Positions 20,181 through 31,520 of a stretch of 64,000 nucleotides of DNA are shown here, piece after piece (within the stretch, counting starts at the first letter, position 1; each line of letters begins with the position of its first letter). Made by a program: the position numbers and the translations under genes. This DNA comes from Heterohyrax brucei (Eukaryota; Chordata; Mammalia; Hyracoidea; Procaviidae), in NCBI GenBank assembly GCA_028571685.1, contig CM053141.1, forward strand, positions 52,388,333-52,452,332. The letters run 5' to 3'. The notes beneath the pieces are model-generated. The model did no database searches, had not been told where the DNA came from, and saw only the letters and a list, made by a program, of their open reading frames with translations.

Positions 20181-21770
20181 CTAGCCTCACCTCAATTATT
20201 GTGAGACTGCACATCAGCCCTACACCTGCTGGAGGTATCCGGGTGGCGGTGGTGGAAAGTGGCAGTCTTTGACTTTGAGCAGAGGCGGAGGCAGAGAGCT
20301 GTGTCAAACTCGCCTGCGACCCCTGCAGGACCCTCCTCCAGAATAGGTTGGATCCTGGAGCCAGAGAGGCTCTTCTCAGCCTGAGTCCTAGCCTCTTGTC
20401 ACTTTCAGTTTTTCGTACCTACCAATGCGTCTGCCACCCCTTTTTCTGTCCCTTCTCAGATCAATTCCATCCTTTGCAGTGTGCAAAGCTCCCCCACCGT
20501 CTTTGACTGCGCGATTGAAAAAGTGCCGAGTGGAAAAACTCCAGAAAGAAGGAGGGATCCATAGAGTTCTCCTTTTTAAAATTTTAATTTTATTGACACA
20601 TCCTTGAAAGGTTTGTTTTGGTATAAGGCAAGGCTGCCAATTCTAAATACAAACAGACGGACACGCTGTGTATATCAAATGTTGGGAATAAAAATGGTTT
20701 ATTGATTGAAATAATAGAGGCATTATTTTGATTTGTCTTGACATGAACGCTGATTTATATAGCTCTTCCCCCATTGATTTCTTCTTGTAGTCCAGACACA
20801 TGGAAATGATGAAAATCTCACCAAAATGCACCTTGGTGCTAATCAAGACTGCTAGATGCAAGTTATAAATCTGATATCATATTTATTGCCTATCTTTATT
20901 CATGGGGTTGGTGCCCATCTTAGACTGTCCCCTTTCAAAAACAGATTTTTTTTTTTTTTTTTTTTTCGTGATGCATCTGCTTTCACTTTGCACTTTCAAC
21001 GGGCTGGAGCAGACAATAGTGTGAAAAACATCTGAAAATATAAGGCGACAGAGCTGCATGTGTGTTTCATTTCTGCAGTGTTAGGAGAGAAAATAACAAA
21101 AGAAACGCGCACACTCCTCCCACTGGCCCAAGACCACAGCACAAAGGGGGCGATGACCCAGCGCTAACACAAGACAAATTAAAGAAAGGAGCGTATCAGA
21201 GGAGAGGCTAGGGCAGTGGAGGGCCAGGCAATTGGGGGGAAAAACAACATCAAGAACGAAGGATAGCTAAAAAACTGGACTTGGGTATGGAAAAGCAGGG
21301 AGAGCCCTTAAAGTACCTAGGACTGGAACACACGTGTCCCTGACACTGAGAATTACTATTTCTTAAAACGTTTTGAGTTTTCCTTTCCTGCATGATTAAG
21401 GAAAAAAAAACAATAATCATAAGCACACATTAGAAAAAAATAGCTAAGCAAAAGACAAAACCAGTTCATTTTTTGGTTAACGGTTTTACGGTCCCAAGAG
21501 ACTCTCTCCATGTCCCTCCCGTCTTGCCCCTGAGGGAAGCTTTGAGTGGGGACAGGTAAGGCAGCCGGTGAGGCTGCCGGCAGCCTGAGCTTAGTCTTCT
21601 CCTGACAGAGGCATTGGTTTTGGCGGAGTTTGAGAAGCAGGGCACAAAGGCAGGAGTGAAATTATCTATCAACGGATACCGGATGTCCCCGTGGTTGCCC
21701 CGCAAAGATGATAACATTAAAAATCAAATAAAAGACCAGCTGGCAAAGTGGAAAATGATTCAACATCAGC
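20181..21770. other. Repeat-free unique sequence
   Basis: No gene or transposon is recognised. A 21-T run lies at 20946-20966. A good splice-acceptor-like tract (TCTTCTCCTGACAG) ends at 21608 and opens a 145-codon frame without an ATG start that I cannot assign (see rejected items). Confidence 0.35.
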
Positions 21771-22450
21771 CAAAGCGTCAGAGGATATTGGCATGGGCGC
21801 GGGAGTTAGAGAGCTGGACCTCAGCGTCCAAACACAGCCAATCTCCGGGCCGGGGGGCGCCAGGCGGGCGCCTGGGACCCGGCGAGCCGGACAGCAGCGA
21901 GAGCTGGGAGACAGCGGCAAGAGCCGGGGGACCCCGGCGAGAGCTCTCAGAATCCCACTCCATCCCTAACCCCGGCGGCCGCGGGAGAAGTGCTTCCCGA
22001 CTGAGGCCCGGGGGATGCTCTGGGGACAAAGAGACGGCGCTTGAGTAGCCAAAGGGGTGCCCCGGGATCTGGGTTTCTCTTTTCCAGATCTCTGCCTCTG
22101 TTTCCCCCACAGTCCCAAGTACGCTTCTTCAGGGGAGAATCGCCCTGTAGGGTGTCCTCCCGGAGACGCTAAACTCCCCAGCGCTGAGCAGAGATCTTCG
22201 GATCTGCTTGATTTCCAGATTATTTTGTTATTATCTTTTAATTTATTGCTCAATCTGTTGCCGCTGCTGGTCTGGAAAACCGAGCCTCTTAGGGCTCCCC
22301 AGGTTCCGCACAGGGCGTCTTTCCCCCAACGCCCGCACGGCCGGCTCAGCAGGGGCCCTCGCGGGTGGCTGTCCTGGCAGTCTCCGACTCCACTTGGTGG
22401 GTCCCCTCCTGAAGCTCACCTCGGGCAGTCGCAGAAATTCCAGCGCAGTG
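21770..22450. promoter_or_regulatory. CpG island, candidate promoter
   Basis: This is the densest CpG stretch of the window: GGGCCGGGGGGCGCC, GGCGGGCGCCTGGG, ACCCGGCGAGCCGG, CCCCGGCGGCCGCGGG with a NotI-type GCGGCCGC core at about 21976, plus CCCGCACGGCCGG at 22333. An unmethylated island of this kind usually marks a promoter. No TATA box or known first exon is recognised, so neither the direction nor the gene can be given. Confidence 0.6.
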
Positions 22451-24035
22451 AGCTGTCCTGACAGGGAAGGCAGAGCCTGCCTTCCTACTTCTGAGGCTGC
22501 CTTCTCCGGACGAGTCCCACGATAATTGCACATTTCTCTACATTTAGGGGCTGGGAGATCCAGAAAGCACGCTTTTATTTGGAGGTCTTCTGCTGGTAGA
22601 CCCTTTGCATTAAGATTCTGTTTCCCTCCCCACACATTCGCACACTCATACGTTATATTTTTAATTAACGATCTTAAAAATCAAAGCAAACCTCTGAATC
22701 AGCCCGCCCAATTTTACGCTCCATCTCCTCTGTGTATGTGTTAGATTCTGTCTGCCAATCGATTGGGAAAGAGTGTTTAGGGCATTTGCAATTTCCTTCC
22801 TCACTTGTCACTCTGTGTGTGTAGATTTTACCTGTCATTTGTTTACCAAATCAGTTTGTATTTTCTCAAACCAGGGTTCTGGATTTGTGTTCCTGGGTTA
22901 ATTGCCAGGTATTCAAAGGACTGGAGCTTTAGGAGAGTCCCCTGGCGCAAAAAGGATCAGCCTGAACTAGAGTAGAACATGGAGTGCGTGACAAATCCGG
23001 GCCTTCTACGGGCTCCGAATAAACTCAAATAGCTGTCTTGTTCTTTTTAGGGGTTAAAACAAAAACAACAAAACAAACCAATGATACTTCATAACTTGTA
23101 GGAAACACTTAGCCGAAAATCCCCTGGTCTCTACCTCCAGGCGTTACAAGAGACTTCTTGCCCAGCCCCGAGCAACTTCCTCTGTTCCCAAATCCCTGAC
23201 TGAAGATAATTTGTAGTGCCTTCAGTTCTCCTAGCTCAGGATGCCTGCCTGCATTCTGGTCTTGAATAATCTGGAGTTCCCACTGGTCTTACTGGTGTAT
23301 TCATTCCTCTTCCAGGTTAAATCACAATTCAGTAAGGCTGAGTGATGGGGTGTTTGGAGGTGATCTATTACACACCTGACTAACATTCACATAGTCAGAT
23401 TTTTTTAAAAACTGAGCATCGGTGATGGTGCTTCCCCTCCAAGTATTCTCTAGTTTTCTTTTTTAATTCCACAAAATGACTGAGCTTTAAGCTGTGAGAA
23501 TCTCAAAATTACCATGCAGGTGATTTGTACAACTGACCACCAATTGCAAGTTTTTATGGCAACACCATCCGAGACCATCTGATTAAGAAACTGGACTGGG
23601 TCATCACTTGTCAGTTTTGAAGACAGCCTTAGAGGAAACTGCCTTAAAATTCAATTAGCATCTCAAAATGCATCAACAGCTTCATCTGTTTTAGCAGATA
23701 ACAGGTTCTATGGCATTTGAGGTTTACAAAAATAACTAGTTATGAGATACAGTTCGGAGACAAATTTAATTTTTCCTTGGGTCATTTGCTTTACCAGTTA
23801 TAAAGGTATCTTTGGGTGTGGTGTCTCTTTAAGCTTTTTGTTGCAGCTAGGGACACTAAGGCAAGGTACTAATGCTGACTGAGTTGCCAAGAGCAACACG
23901 CACAAGGGTAAACAGAAGAAAACCCTGAAGCAACAACTTTACTTCAGAGCACAGCTGTGCTGCTGGGTTCAAGGTGGCCTCTTCTGTTCATGTCTATTGA
24001 GCACGATCTGCCCTTATCTAAGATCATAATCTACA
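22451..24035. other. Repeat-poor unique sequence
   Basis: Right shoulder of the island, grading into AT-rich DNA. No gene or interspersed repeat is recognised until the RTE derivative at about 24040. Confidence 0.35.
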
Positions 24036-24039
24036 GCAC

Positions 24040-24350
24040 ATCTGTCAGTTTGTTCCACTTGCAGGTAGCTTGCATCTTACTGGAAGCTGTGCCTTGGGTA
24101 TTTCAAATGCCAGCAATTTCACCCATGGTGGACAGCTTTCAGCAGAGCTTCTAGGCTGTGGCAGACTTCTTCTGAGAATCAGCAAATGAAAATCTTATGA
24201 GTCACATCAGAATATTGTCTGAGGTGCATGTTTTGGAGAAGACATCGGGAAGAATCAATTGCTGTATGATGATACCATGTTTGGTAGAAAACCAGTGGGG
24301 CAACATTTCATTCTGTTGTATGTAAGTTGCTGGCAGTGAGAGTCAGCCGT
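24040..24350 (+). mobile_element. Non-autonomous RTE derivative
   Basis: Same arrangement as 9196-9560 but older: CTGTCAGTTTGTTCCACTTGC, GGTATTTCAAATGCCAGCAATTTCACCCATGG, CTTTCAGCAGAGCTTCTAGG, GAGAATCAGCAAATGAAAATC from the RTE 5' end, then CATTTCATTCTGTTGTATGTAAG from the 3' tail. No coding sequence remains. Confidence 0.6.
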
Positions 24351-24399
24351 GGGGTAGCTATCTGTCCATCTGTCTGTCCATTCTTCTATTTATCTACCA

Positions 24400-24462
24400 A
24401 AAAACCCAATCCAACTCACTGCAGTAGAGTCAGTTCTGACTCGCAGTGACCCTATTTATCTA
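24400..24462 (-). repeat. AfroSINE 3' fragment, antisense
   Basis: AAACCCAATCCAACTCACTGCAGTAGAGTCAG and TCTGACTCGCAGTGACCC are the antisense SINE 3' end only. Confidence 0.75.
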
Positions 24463-25002
24463 AGATGACAATAAATACTCTGACAGTCAGAACAATGCTA
24501 CACAGCTAACACAAGATACATTCTCTTACTTTGGAATGGAAGGACAATTGATAGAAAATTCTGTTGGCCATTCATGACATTGTCTTTTATTATGATGCCA
24601 GCAGAAGTGAGTCAGTAAGTAGAATTTGATGTAAGCACCAAATGATTGCTCCCAACTAGTAAGCTGCAAATCAGTAGAGAATGGATCCCAGGAAAGGGAG
24701 AAGAGGCAAGATGCCTTTCAAGCTGAGCAAGAAAAAAGAAAAAAAAAAAAAAAAGGCATTGTGAGAATACTGAAGTATTGGCAAAAGAGTTTAATAGACA
24801 CAAATAATCTTTTGTCTACTAGACAATCCCCAGCTAAACCAAAAGAGATTTGGACAGAGAAACTCCCAGCTCAACCCCTTTTTTGATGAGTTTGTGTTCA
24901 CTAATCAACTTTCTAACTATCATTTTCAGGTGCTGAGCCTAGCTGCTGAGTTATGAGCATGTCAGTATATATACACACTATCTCAAAGATCTAAATACTC
25001 TC

Positions 25003-25007
<5 letters not shown>
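24463..25007. other. Unassigned sequence with A-rich run
   Basis: No gene is recognised. A nearly pure A run at 24731-24754 may mark a lost retrotransposon tail. Confidence 0.35.

Positions 25008-25054
<47 letters not shown>
25008..25054. repeat. (AC)23 microsatellite
   Basis: Uninterrupted AC dinucleotide run of 47 bp, directly followed by an AfroSINE. It is likely polymorphic. Confidence 0.97.
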
Positions 25055-25056
<2 letters not shown>

Positions 25057-25212
25057 GAAACCCTGATGACATAGTAGTTAACAGTTTGCCTCCTAAGCAA
25101 AAGATCAGCAGTTTGAATCCACCAGGTGCTCTTTGGAAACCCTATCGAGTGGTTCTACTCTATCATATAGTCTCTATGAGGCTGAGTCAATGAAATGGGC
25201 TTGGTTCTATAT
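25055..25212 (+). repeat. AfroSINE
   Basis: TGGAAACCCTGATGACATAGTAG head, CAGCAGTTTGAATCCACCAGGTGCTC, GGAAACCCTATCGAGTGGTTC and a (TA)n run at 25209-25231 in place of the tail. Confidence 0.9.
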
Positions 25213-25280
25213 ATATATATATATATATATACAAAATCAATTACTTTATGGACATTTTGGTTTTAACATTTGTCTTAGAG

Positions 25281-25327
25281 CAATTCTAATCAGAGATTCT
25301 AATTCTAATCAGCAATTCTAATCAGAG
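25281..25327. repeat. Short tandem duplication (minisatellite-like)
   Basis: CAATTCTAATCAGAG occurs at 25281 and again 32 bp later at 25313, with a third ATTCTAATTCTAATCAG between them. Confidence 0.9.
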
Positions 25328-25329
25328 TC

Positions 25330-25754
25330 ACTCTTGGTTTGCTAAGAAGTCAGATGTCTAAGCCTGTGAGACTGAAGATTAGCCATGAAGGGTGGGGAGC
25401 TCTCCAGGGAAAGGCACCCAACAGGCCCTTTGGCAGTTGTCTTGTTCCACTTTTCAAGTAATAACAGCACCTCATTTGCCACCTGTTGAAATGTCACTAG
25501 ACAGCACTTTTGCCATGGTAACACAGGTCCTAGAACACAGAAATAGCTTAAGGCTGATTTTCTGAATGAACATATTAACAAATTTCAAATGTCACAATTG
25601 TCCCCACCATCTATTCAAATTAAACAATTCTGTAAATTAATTATGGTTTTGGTCTCTATCTGCAATTGCATTTGTTAAGTTTGATACCTACCACGGTAAA
25701 GTAGGGTCTGCTTTTATGCTTTAATTAGACTCTCCTACATGCTGAATTCTATTA
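25330..25754. other. Unassigned unique sequence
   Basis: Nothing recognised. Confidence 0.35.
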
Positions 25755-25853
25755 CTAGGTGTGTTTTCAAGGAGAATCTGGTGGATTCGAACTGACAACC
25801 TTTTGGTTAGGGGCCATCTCACTTAGCTACTCTGCTATCAGGGTTTCCACTTG
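25755..25853 (-). repeat. AfroSINE 5' half, antisense
   Basis: TCTGGTGGATTCGAACTGACAACCTTTTGGTTAGG through CTACTCTGCTATCAGGGTTTCC; the 3' half of the element is missing. Confidence 0.9.
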
Positions 25854-25964
25854 GTGAGCATATACTTTTCCTTATGATACTGTCTTGTTTCCCAGTTCTG
25901 ATCACCCTTATTTTCATGATGGTAAAAGTTGTTTATTGCTTAACACTAGATTTGGTTTTCCTAG

Positions 25965-26384
25965 TGTCATGGATTGAATTGTGTCCTCTGAAGAATGTAT
26001 GTATTAATTTGACTCGACTAGAAGTCTCAATGTGGTACCGTTCCTCCCATGTGTTGTGAATCTTGCCTCTGTGATATTGATGATGGAGAATGGGCTGCAG
26101 TTGTGTTAGTGAGGCACGACTCAAGTTACAAGCTTGTGGGATATAAGGGAGAGAAATGAGCAGAGGAACTTAGGAACCTCCTACTACCAAGACAGAAGCA
26201 CTGAGAGCAGAGCATGTCCTTTGGACCTGAGGTTCCTGTGCGGATATGCTCTCATTAAATTTGGACTCTTGGTTTACCAGACTGTGATGATTTCTCATAC
26301 TGAATGGACTTGTAACTTATGAATGGATTTGTGGCCTCCCACTGGTGGTATTTTCTATTAGAGCGGTACCAGGTGACTAAGACA
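25965..26384 (+). mobile_element. Solo LTR, MaLR-like (type A), perfect target duplication
   Basis: Begins TGTCATGGATTGAATTGTGTCC and ends GTGACTAAGACA, with TG...CA termini, 420 bp. The 5-bp target duplication CCTAG is exact at 25960-25964 and 26385-26389. The interior (AAGCACTGAGAGCAGAGC, CTTTGGACCTGAGGTTCCTGTGC) is related to the LTR at 47963-48450. No internal retroviral sequence remains. Confidence 0.85.
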
Positions 26385-26424
26385 CCTAGCATGACAGACA
26401 AAATTCTACCAACTATATCAGAGA

Positions 26425-26752
26425 TGGGGGCAGAGGTGTTTCAGTGGTAGAATTCTTATCCTTCAAGCAGAAGACCTGGGTTTCATTCCCACTCAATGCT
26501 CCTCGCAAGCAGCCGCAACTCATCTGTCTGCGGAAAGCGGCAGGTTGCTATGATGATGAACAGGTTTTAGTAAAACTTCCAGACTAAGACCCATTAGGAA
26601 GGAAGGCCTGGTGATCCACTTCTGAAAATCTGCCAATGAAAACCATTTGGATCCGCATCTGATCATGGAGATGGCTCTGGACTGTTCTCTTGGGCACCGT
26701 TTGACTATGAGTGAGAAGCCTACTCCGTGGCAGCTAACAACAACAGTATTTC
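26425..26752 (+). repeat. AfroSINE, long form with tRNA head and RTE-derived body
   Basis: A tRNA-like head (TCAGTGGTAGAATTCTTATCCTTCAAGCAGAAGACCTGGGTTTCATTCCC) has recognisable A- and B-box positions. The middle (GAACAGGTTTTAGTAAAACTTCCAGACTAAGACCCATTAGG) matches the RTE 5' region, and the end (GGCAGCTAACAACAACAG) matches the RTE 3' tail. It is a composite SINE and not a tRNA gene, since there is no foldable D/anticodon part beyond the head. Confidence 0.85.
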
Positions 26753-26984
26753 GGAGATGAACACACCTTAATTTTATAAAAGTTTAAGGCCTGCTTCTAG
26801 GGTGGTTGAAGGATGAAATCAGATAAAGCATCTATGCCATTTTTAGTATAAAAATATTCTGGCTAAAATTTTAAGAGCTGGGGTATATCTGCACCTGCTT
26901 CCCTTTCTTTGCTTGTGGCTGATAACTTAGATTTCATCCTCTTATAAACACATTTGAAGTGATTTTTCCCTAAGAAAAAAACCA

Positions 26985-27112
26985 AACCAAAACAAACCCA
27001 GTGCTGTCGAATAGGATCCAACTCATGGCAACCCTAGAGGCCAGAGTAGAACTGCCCACTAGAGTATTCAAGGAGAGCCTGGTGGATTTGAACTGCCGAC
27101 CTTTTGGTACAT
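26985..27112 (-). repeat. AfroSINE, antisense
   Basis: CCCAGTGCTGTCGAATAGGATCC, GGCCAGAGTAGAACTGCCC, AGCCTGGTGGATTTGAACTGCCGACCTTTTGG; the head is truncated. Confidence 0.9.
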
Positions 27113-27588
27113 TTCATTAAAGCATGTTTAAGGATTTAATATAAACTTGGAGATTGGTGCTTGCACTGTACAACTCTTTTTATAAATTATTTTAAACAAA
27201 GTTAAAATAAAGTTTATCCCATCCCTGATCTCTGGGTGACCTCATTTTTCAGTGTCTCTATTTAGAGACTTTTCCTTTTTCACTCCTCCCATTTCAGTGA
27301 ATCGTGGAGTTGTAAAAAAAAACTGAAGATCAGAGACTGGTGGAATCACTGAGTTTTGCAATTAGAAATGACTTAGATACATTTGGCTTCTACAATCTAT
27401 GCCAATTCTTGACTAGTCCGTGGTAACCAAGCTGTTTTCTCTTTAAGCACTGTTACAAAAGTCCCTTTAAAACATCTAACTTATGTCTTATAATTTTCCT
27501 TTCTTCGTAAACTTTTTTACTTCTCTTAAAAATATTTTTACATTAGCAGATCATGATTGGTTCTTGTACTTTCCGTACTGCCTTTCCT
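27113..27588. other. Unassigned unique sequence
   Basis: AT-rich, nothing recognised. Confidence 0.35.
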
Positions 27589-27589
27589 C

Positions 27590-27800
27590 TGCAGAGCCTT
27601 GGTGGTGCAATATTAAAGTACTTGGCTGCTAACCCAAATGCTGGCAGTTCGAACTCATCAGCTCCTCTGTTGGAAGAAGGATGGCAGCAGTCTGCTGCCT
27701 AAAGGTTTACAGCTTTGGAAACCATATGGGCTCTTCTACTGTGTCCTTTAGGTTGCTGTAATTTAGAATAGATTCGACAGCAACGAGTCTGTGCTTGCGT
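27590..27800 (+). repeat. AfroSINE, longer-body subtype
   Basis: CAGAGCCTTGGTGGTGCAATATT, TTGGCTGCTAACCCAAATGCTGGCAGTTCG, ATGGCAGCAGTCTGCTGCCTAAAGG, TTTACAGCTTTGGAAACC, then the tail. Confidence 0.9.
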
Positions 27801-28229
27801 TTCCTCTAATAACTGATGCTTGCTTGCTTTGGGAAAAAAAGAGGTAATTTATATTTTAGAATATTGCCCCTAATTGCTACAAATTAAAGAACTGAACTCA
27901 CTGGTTACTTCTAGATCTTTTTTTTTTTAATAGATGGTGTTTGTGCTGGTAACCCATCAGAACTTAAGCTCAGTGAGCACTTCATATGAAAAATTATACA
28001 TTTCATCCAAACTTCTCAATTTCAACTAAAATTATTTTCAGATATCTTACTAAGTAACATTTTACTCAGATGATTTATTTATGATTCACCTGGTAAATAA
28101 GCCTTGAATAGGTTGCAGTACTGTAAATATGATCATTTTAACCTCCACCAACATCTAGATGTTTCAAAACAAAGAAATTCTTCAGGGTTACCATAACTGA
28201 CTTCCATTTTGAGTACAACTTCTGCAGGT
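27801..28229. other. Unassigned unique sequence
   Basis: AT-rich, no gene recognised. Confidence 0.35.
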
Positions 28230-28430
28230 TATTTAATGCATGTAATTTATTTTTTATTTTTATTATTTGTTTATTTGAACAGAATTCAAATAAAGAGTGT
28301 TATTTAATAATAATTATTTAATTCAAATTCATATTTAATAATAATGATTTAATTCAAATAATAAGTATTATTTCTTTATTTTTATTTTTATTTAATGTAT
28401 GTAATACTTATTTAACGCATGTATTTAATG
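28230..28430. repeat. AT-rich tract with direct repeat and palindrome
   Basis: A 27-bp unit at 28302-28328 (ATTTAATAATAATTATTTAA...) recurs at 28333-28359 with one mismatch. TTTATTTGAA at 28270-28279 is the exact reverse complement of 28285-28294 with a 5-nt loop. Confidence 0.9.
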
Positions 28431-28439
28431 GCATAAACC

Positions 28440-28570
28440 AGTAATCTGGGGATGTGGATTAGGCTCTCTGTCAGCATATTTTCCTATTTGATTATAATTA
28501 CTCCACTGGTACTATTCTTCCTCAGTTTCTTCGTCTGTTAATAGGGAATAATAACTTTTTCCTCTTAACT
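28440..28570 (+). repeat. MIR fragment
   Basis: CTTCCTCAGTTTCTTCGTCTGTTAATAGGGAATAATAAC follows the MIR segment cctcagtttcctcatctgtaaaatgggataataat. Confidence 0.65.
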
Positions 28571-29140
28571 TGAAAGACTGTGTATGTCTGTATACTGTGC
28601 ATGTGTGTGTCTGAATATATGTACAAATCAAGTTAGACTGTGTAATGTAAAGATACTAGGCAGAAGAAGAACACTTCTCCTTTTTGACAACCTTCTGGGC
28701 TAGGCCTTTTGTTGAATGTGCAATAAATGTTATTCCACTGAATGACAGTATCCCTCAGATTCATGAACTGTGGTTATAAGGAAAATCAGTCAGCTTCAAT
28801 TTCCAGCTCATTTATTTATTTTCTAACTGGCTGCGTTTTGCCAATCAAGCAATTCAGTGATCTGATATTCTATGTTACTTTAAAGATCTTGATTTTGTTC
28901 TTTGTAATAGCCTGTTCTTGTTTTTTGGATATGATAACCTCCCTTACCTTCCGGAAAACACTCATGTATTTTGAAGTTTTTATTTGGCCTAAAATTTCAT
29001 ATCTACAGATGGTAGTTCTTCTGACTTGGTGGTTGGTAGCCTCTCTTCTAAGGTTTTGACTTTGCTCAAACATTTGTTGCTATTTGGCCATGTGTGTTTC
29101 TTTGTTCTTGCATTTTATTGTTTATATATGGGCATAACAC
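28571..29140. other. Unassigned unique sequence
   Basis: A hydrophobic 105-codon frame at 28742-29059 has no recognisable family and lies in AT-rich DNA; not called. Confidence 0.35.
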
Positions 29141-29142
29141 TG

Positions 29143-29310
29143 GAGGAAGGAGCACTGGTGGTGCAGTGGTTAAGAACTCAACTCTTAACCAAAAAAGCTG
29201 GCAGTTTGAATCCAACAACTGCTCCTTAGACACCCTATTGGGCAGCTCTACCCTATGTTTTTGGGTTGTTGTGAACTGGAACTGACTTGATGATAATGGG
29301 CTGGTATTTT
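29143..29310 (+). repeat. AfroSINE
   Basis: GGAGCACTGGTGGTGCAGTGGTTAAGAACTC, AAGCTGGCAGTTTGAATCC and GAACTGGAACTGACTTGATG mark a nearly full copy. Confidence 0.92.
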
Positions 29311-29760
29311 GTAGTGTAAAAAGCTTTGGACTGCCTAGAAAGCTGATTCTCAAATTTCCCAGGATCCACAGAAAATTCACAGGTTCACCAGGGGATAATT
29401 TAACATTTAAAGAGAAACACAGTGACATTTGCCATGTGTCAGACGCCACGGGAACTGCTAGTTCACAGTTTCAACATCAGAATACTTTACATTCCCTTGG
29501 ATGATATTATATCTTTGTGAAGTTTTTTTTTTAGTTTGCTTTTTCAGAGATGACTGCGATAAGAGCAAATATCATGCGGAAGCGATGTGGAGCAGGAAAC
29601 AAAGGTGACCATATTCAATCTGATTCTAAAACTTAAAAAGTTGTACAGTGCACAACAAGCACACACATTCCATTAGTAAATGCTTTTAGTTATTTAAAAA
29701 TGAAATAAAATATATTTTCCCTCCAACTACATGCATTACCTTTTTAAGGCGTTACTAAGT
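29311..29760. other. Unassigned unique sequence
   Basis: Nothing recognised. Confidence 0.35.
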
Positions 29761-29764
29761 TGTT

Positions 29765-29925
29765 AGAAAGCCTGGTGGCATAATGGCTAAGTGGCACAGC
29801 TGCTAACCAAAAGGTTGGCAGTTCAAATCCACCAGGCGCTCCTTGGAAACCCTTTGGGGCAGTTCTGTTCTGTCTGATAGGGTCGCTATTGGTTGGAATC
29901 AACTCGATGGCGGTGGGTATATACA
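29765..29925 (+). repeat. AfroSINE, well preserved
   Basis: AGCCTGGTGGCATAATGGCTAAG, CTGCTAACCAAAAGGTTGGCAGTTC, CACCAGGCGCTCCTTGGAAACCC, TTGGAATCAACTCGATGGCGGTGGG: one of the youngest-looking copies. Confidence 0.95.
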
Positions 29926-30660
29926 GTGTGAGTATACTAAATTGTTCGAATACTAATACTTATTAAGTTTGCACCTAACTCCCATACTTGATAAGCAGTT
30001 AGGTATTTCTTTCAGCTTCAGGATATGGTGAAAAAAATTACTTTCTTGTTATGAACAAAAAAGATTTGGGAACCTCTGACTTTAAAATCTTCCACTGAGG
30101 TTTCCCAACCAGCTGCTCTGACAGTTCTGATGGCTGCCTCCAGATTTTTTTCTGAGTCTCTATTGTTTCTGAAATCAGAGCAGCTCTGAAACTTCTCTTC
30201 ATATTTGCACAGTTTTAAGTTGTGGTCCCCTCAGATTTCTCCTCCTATGTACTTTCATGTTTGTAGGGAATCCTAAAAATTCCTAGTCCATTGACATCAA
30301 CCTTTTGTTTGCAGTGATGATAAGGATTTGCTGGTTGGGATTGGCGTGGAATAGGCAGTTGGAGAGTGGGATGGGAGGGAGAAAGGAACTCTAGCATTAA
30401 TTCACAATATAGACCATTAGTAGAGTCTTCAAGTGATGTTTGGTTTGGATGTATTTTAAAAAATATCTTCTATATTTGCTTTTATTATTATTCTAGTTAC
30501 TCGCTCAGTTATTTTCCAGCTATCTAATTCCTTTTAAACTGCACCTGATCTATTATATTTTGAAACAGTTCATTTTCTGCACTCTTAGAGGTACTTACTA
30601 CATTTAAAATGATACACCTTTCTGTACAATAAAATATTTGTGTTTGCCAGTTAGGAGGGC
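29926..30660. other. Unassigned unique sequence
   Basis: Nothing recognised. Confidence 0.35.
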
Positions 30661-30664
30661 AGAA

Positions 30665-30865
30665 TTGTTGGGTGGCATCAGTGGTTAAGAACTCAGCTAC
30701 TAACCAAAGCATTGGCGATTCGTGTCTTCCCAGAGGCGTCCCAGAAGAATGGTTGAGTAATCTACTTATGAAAAATTAGCCACTGAAACTCCAAGGAGCA
30801 CAGTTCTACTTTGACACACACGGGGTCACTGTGAGTCAGAATCTACTCCATAGCAACTGGTTTAT
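30665..30865 (+). repeat. AfroSINE, longer-body subtype
   Basis: GGTGGCATCAGTGGTTAAGAACTCAGCTACTAACC, TCCCAGAAGAATGGTTGAGTAATC, ACACGGGGTCACTGTGAGTCAG, CCATAGCAACTGG. Confidence 0.9.
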
Positions 30866-31335
30866 TTCCCATGAAATCTTGTTTTTTTTGCAAATGTTTT
30901 TCAAATCATTTTATTTTATTTCTTGTTCTACAATTAGGTAACTGCATGAAGAATTATTCTGGCCTTTTGTCTTTATATTGAGTGGTTAAAATCAAGTTTC
31001 CTCATTAACATTTATTATATTAATTTTTGTTTACCTTTCAGAAGAAAATTGAGCGTTTTCTTTCCTGACATGGCCTTAGTAGTTATTTCGATTCATAAAA
31101 AAAAAAAATTGAAATATAACTAATGATTTATTTTGGGAGCTTTTGTGATATCATCATTCTTTTTTATGAATTGAAAATTTTATTAAAATAGTTTTTTTTC
31201 CTTAACCTTTTGGATAACACAGAAGATTTCTCTTGGGCACTGAAAGAGAGAAAATATTGCATCTCGGCCACTTTTTTTCCCCCAAGACTTCCTCAAATGG
31301 TGAGCATTATGCACAGAAAAAGAAACCCAAGTGTC
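30866..31335. other. Unassigned AT-rich sequence
   Basis: Nothing recognised. Confidence 0.35.
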
Positions 31336-31339
31336 ACAA

Positions 31340-31520
31340 ACATCAGTTGTTTGGCTGCAAGTCCAAAGACTGCCAATTCAAACACACCTGTAGGAGAAAG
31401 ATCCTGTGATCTGCTCTTATAAATATTTACAGCCTAATAACCACAACGAGGCAGTTCAACTCTATCCTACAGGGTTGCTACGATTCAAAATGAACTTGAT
31501 GGCATCTAATGCCAATGCTA
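31340..31520 (+). repeat. AfroSINE, longer-body subtype
   Basis: TTGGCTGCAAGTCCAAAGACTGCCAATTC, GAGAAAGATCCTGTGATCTGCTC, ATTTACAGCCTAATAACC, GATTCAAAATGAACTTGATGGC. Confidence 0.9.

Noticed and set aside
21614..22048. 145-codon open frame after a good splice-acceptor-like tract
   Set aside because: It has no ATG start, runs into CpG-island sequence with proline/glycine/arginine-rich reading, has no recognisable family, and overlaps other frames on both strands.
22057..22635. Overlapping frames of 105-134 codons on both strands
   Set aside because: All are compatible with CpG-rich non-coding DNA; no domain, signal peptide or codon pattern supports one over another.
26425..26500. tRNA gene-like sequence
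   Set aside because: It is the head of a composite SINE; the downstream part is RTE-derived and a cloverleaf cannot be completed.
28742..29059. Hydrophobic 105-codon frame
   Set aside because: AT-rich DNA often yields hydrophobic readings; no family, no supporting context.
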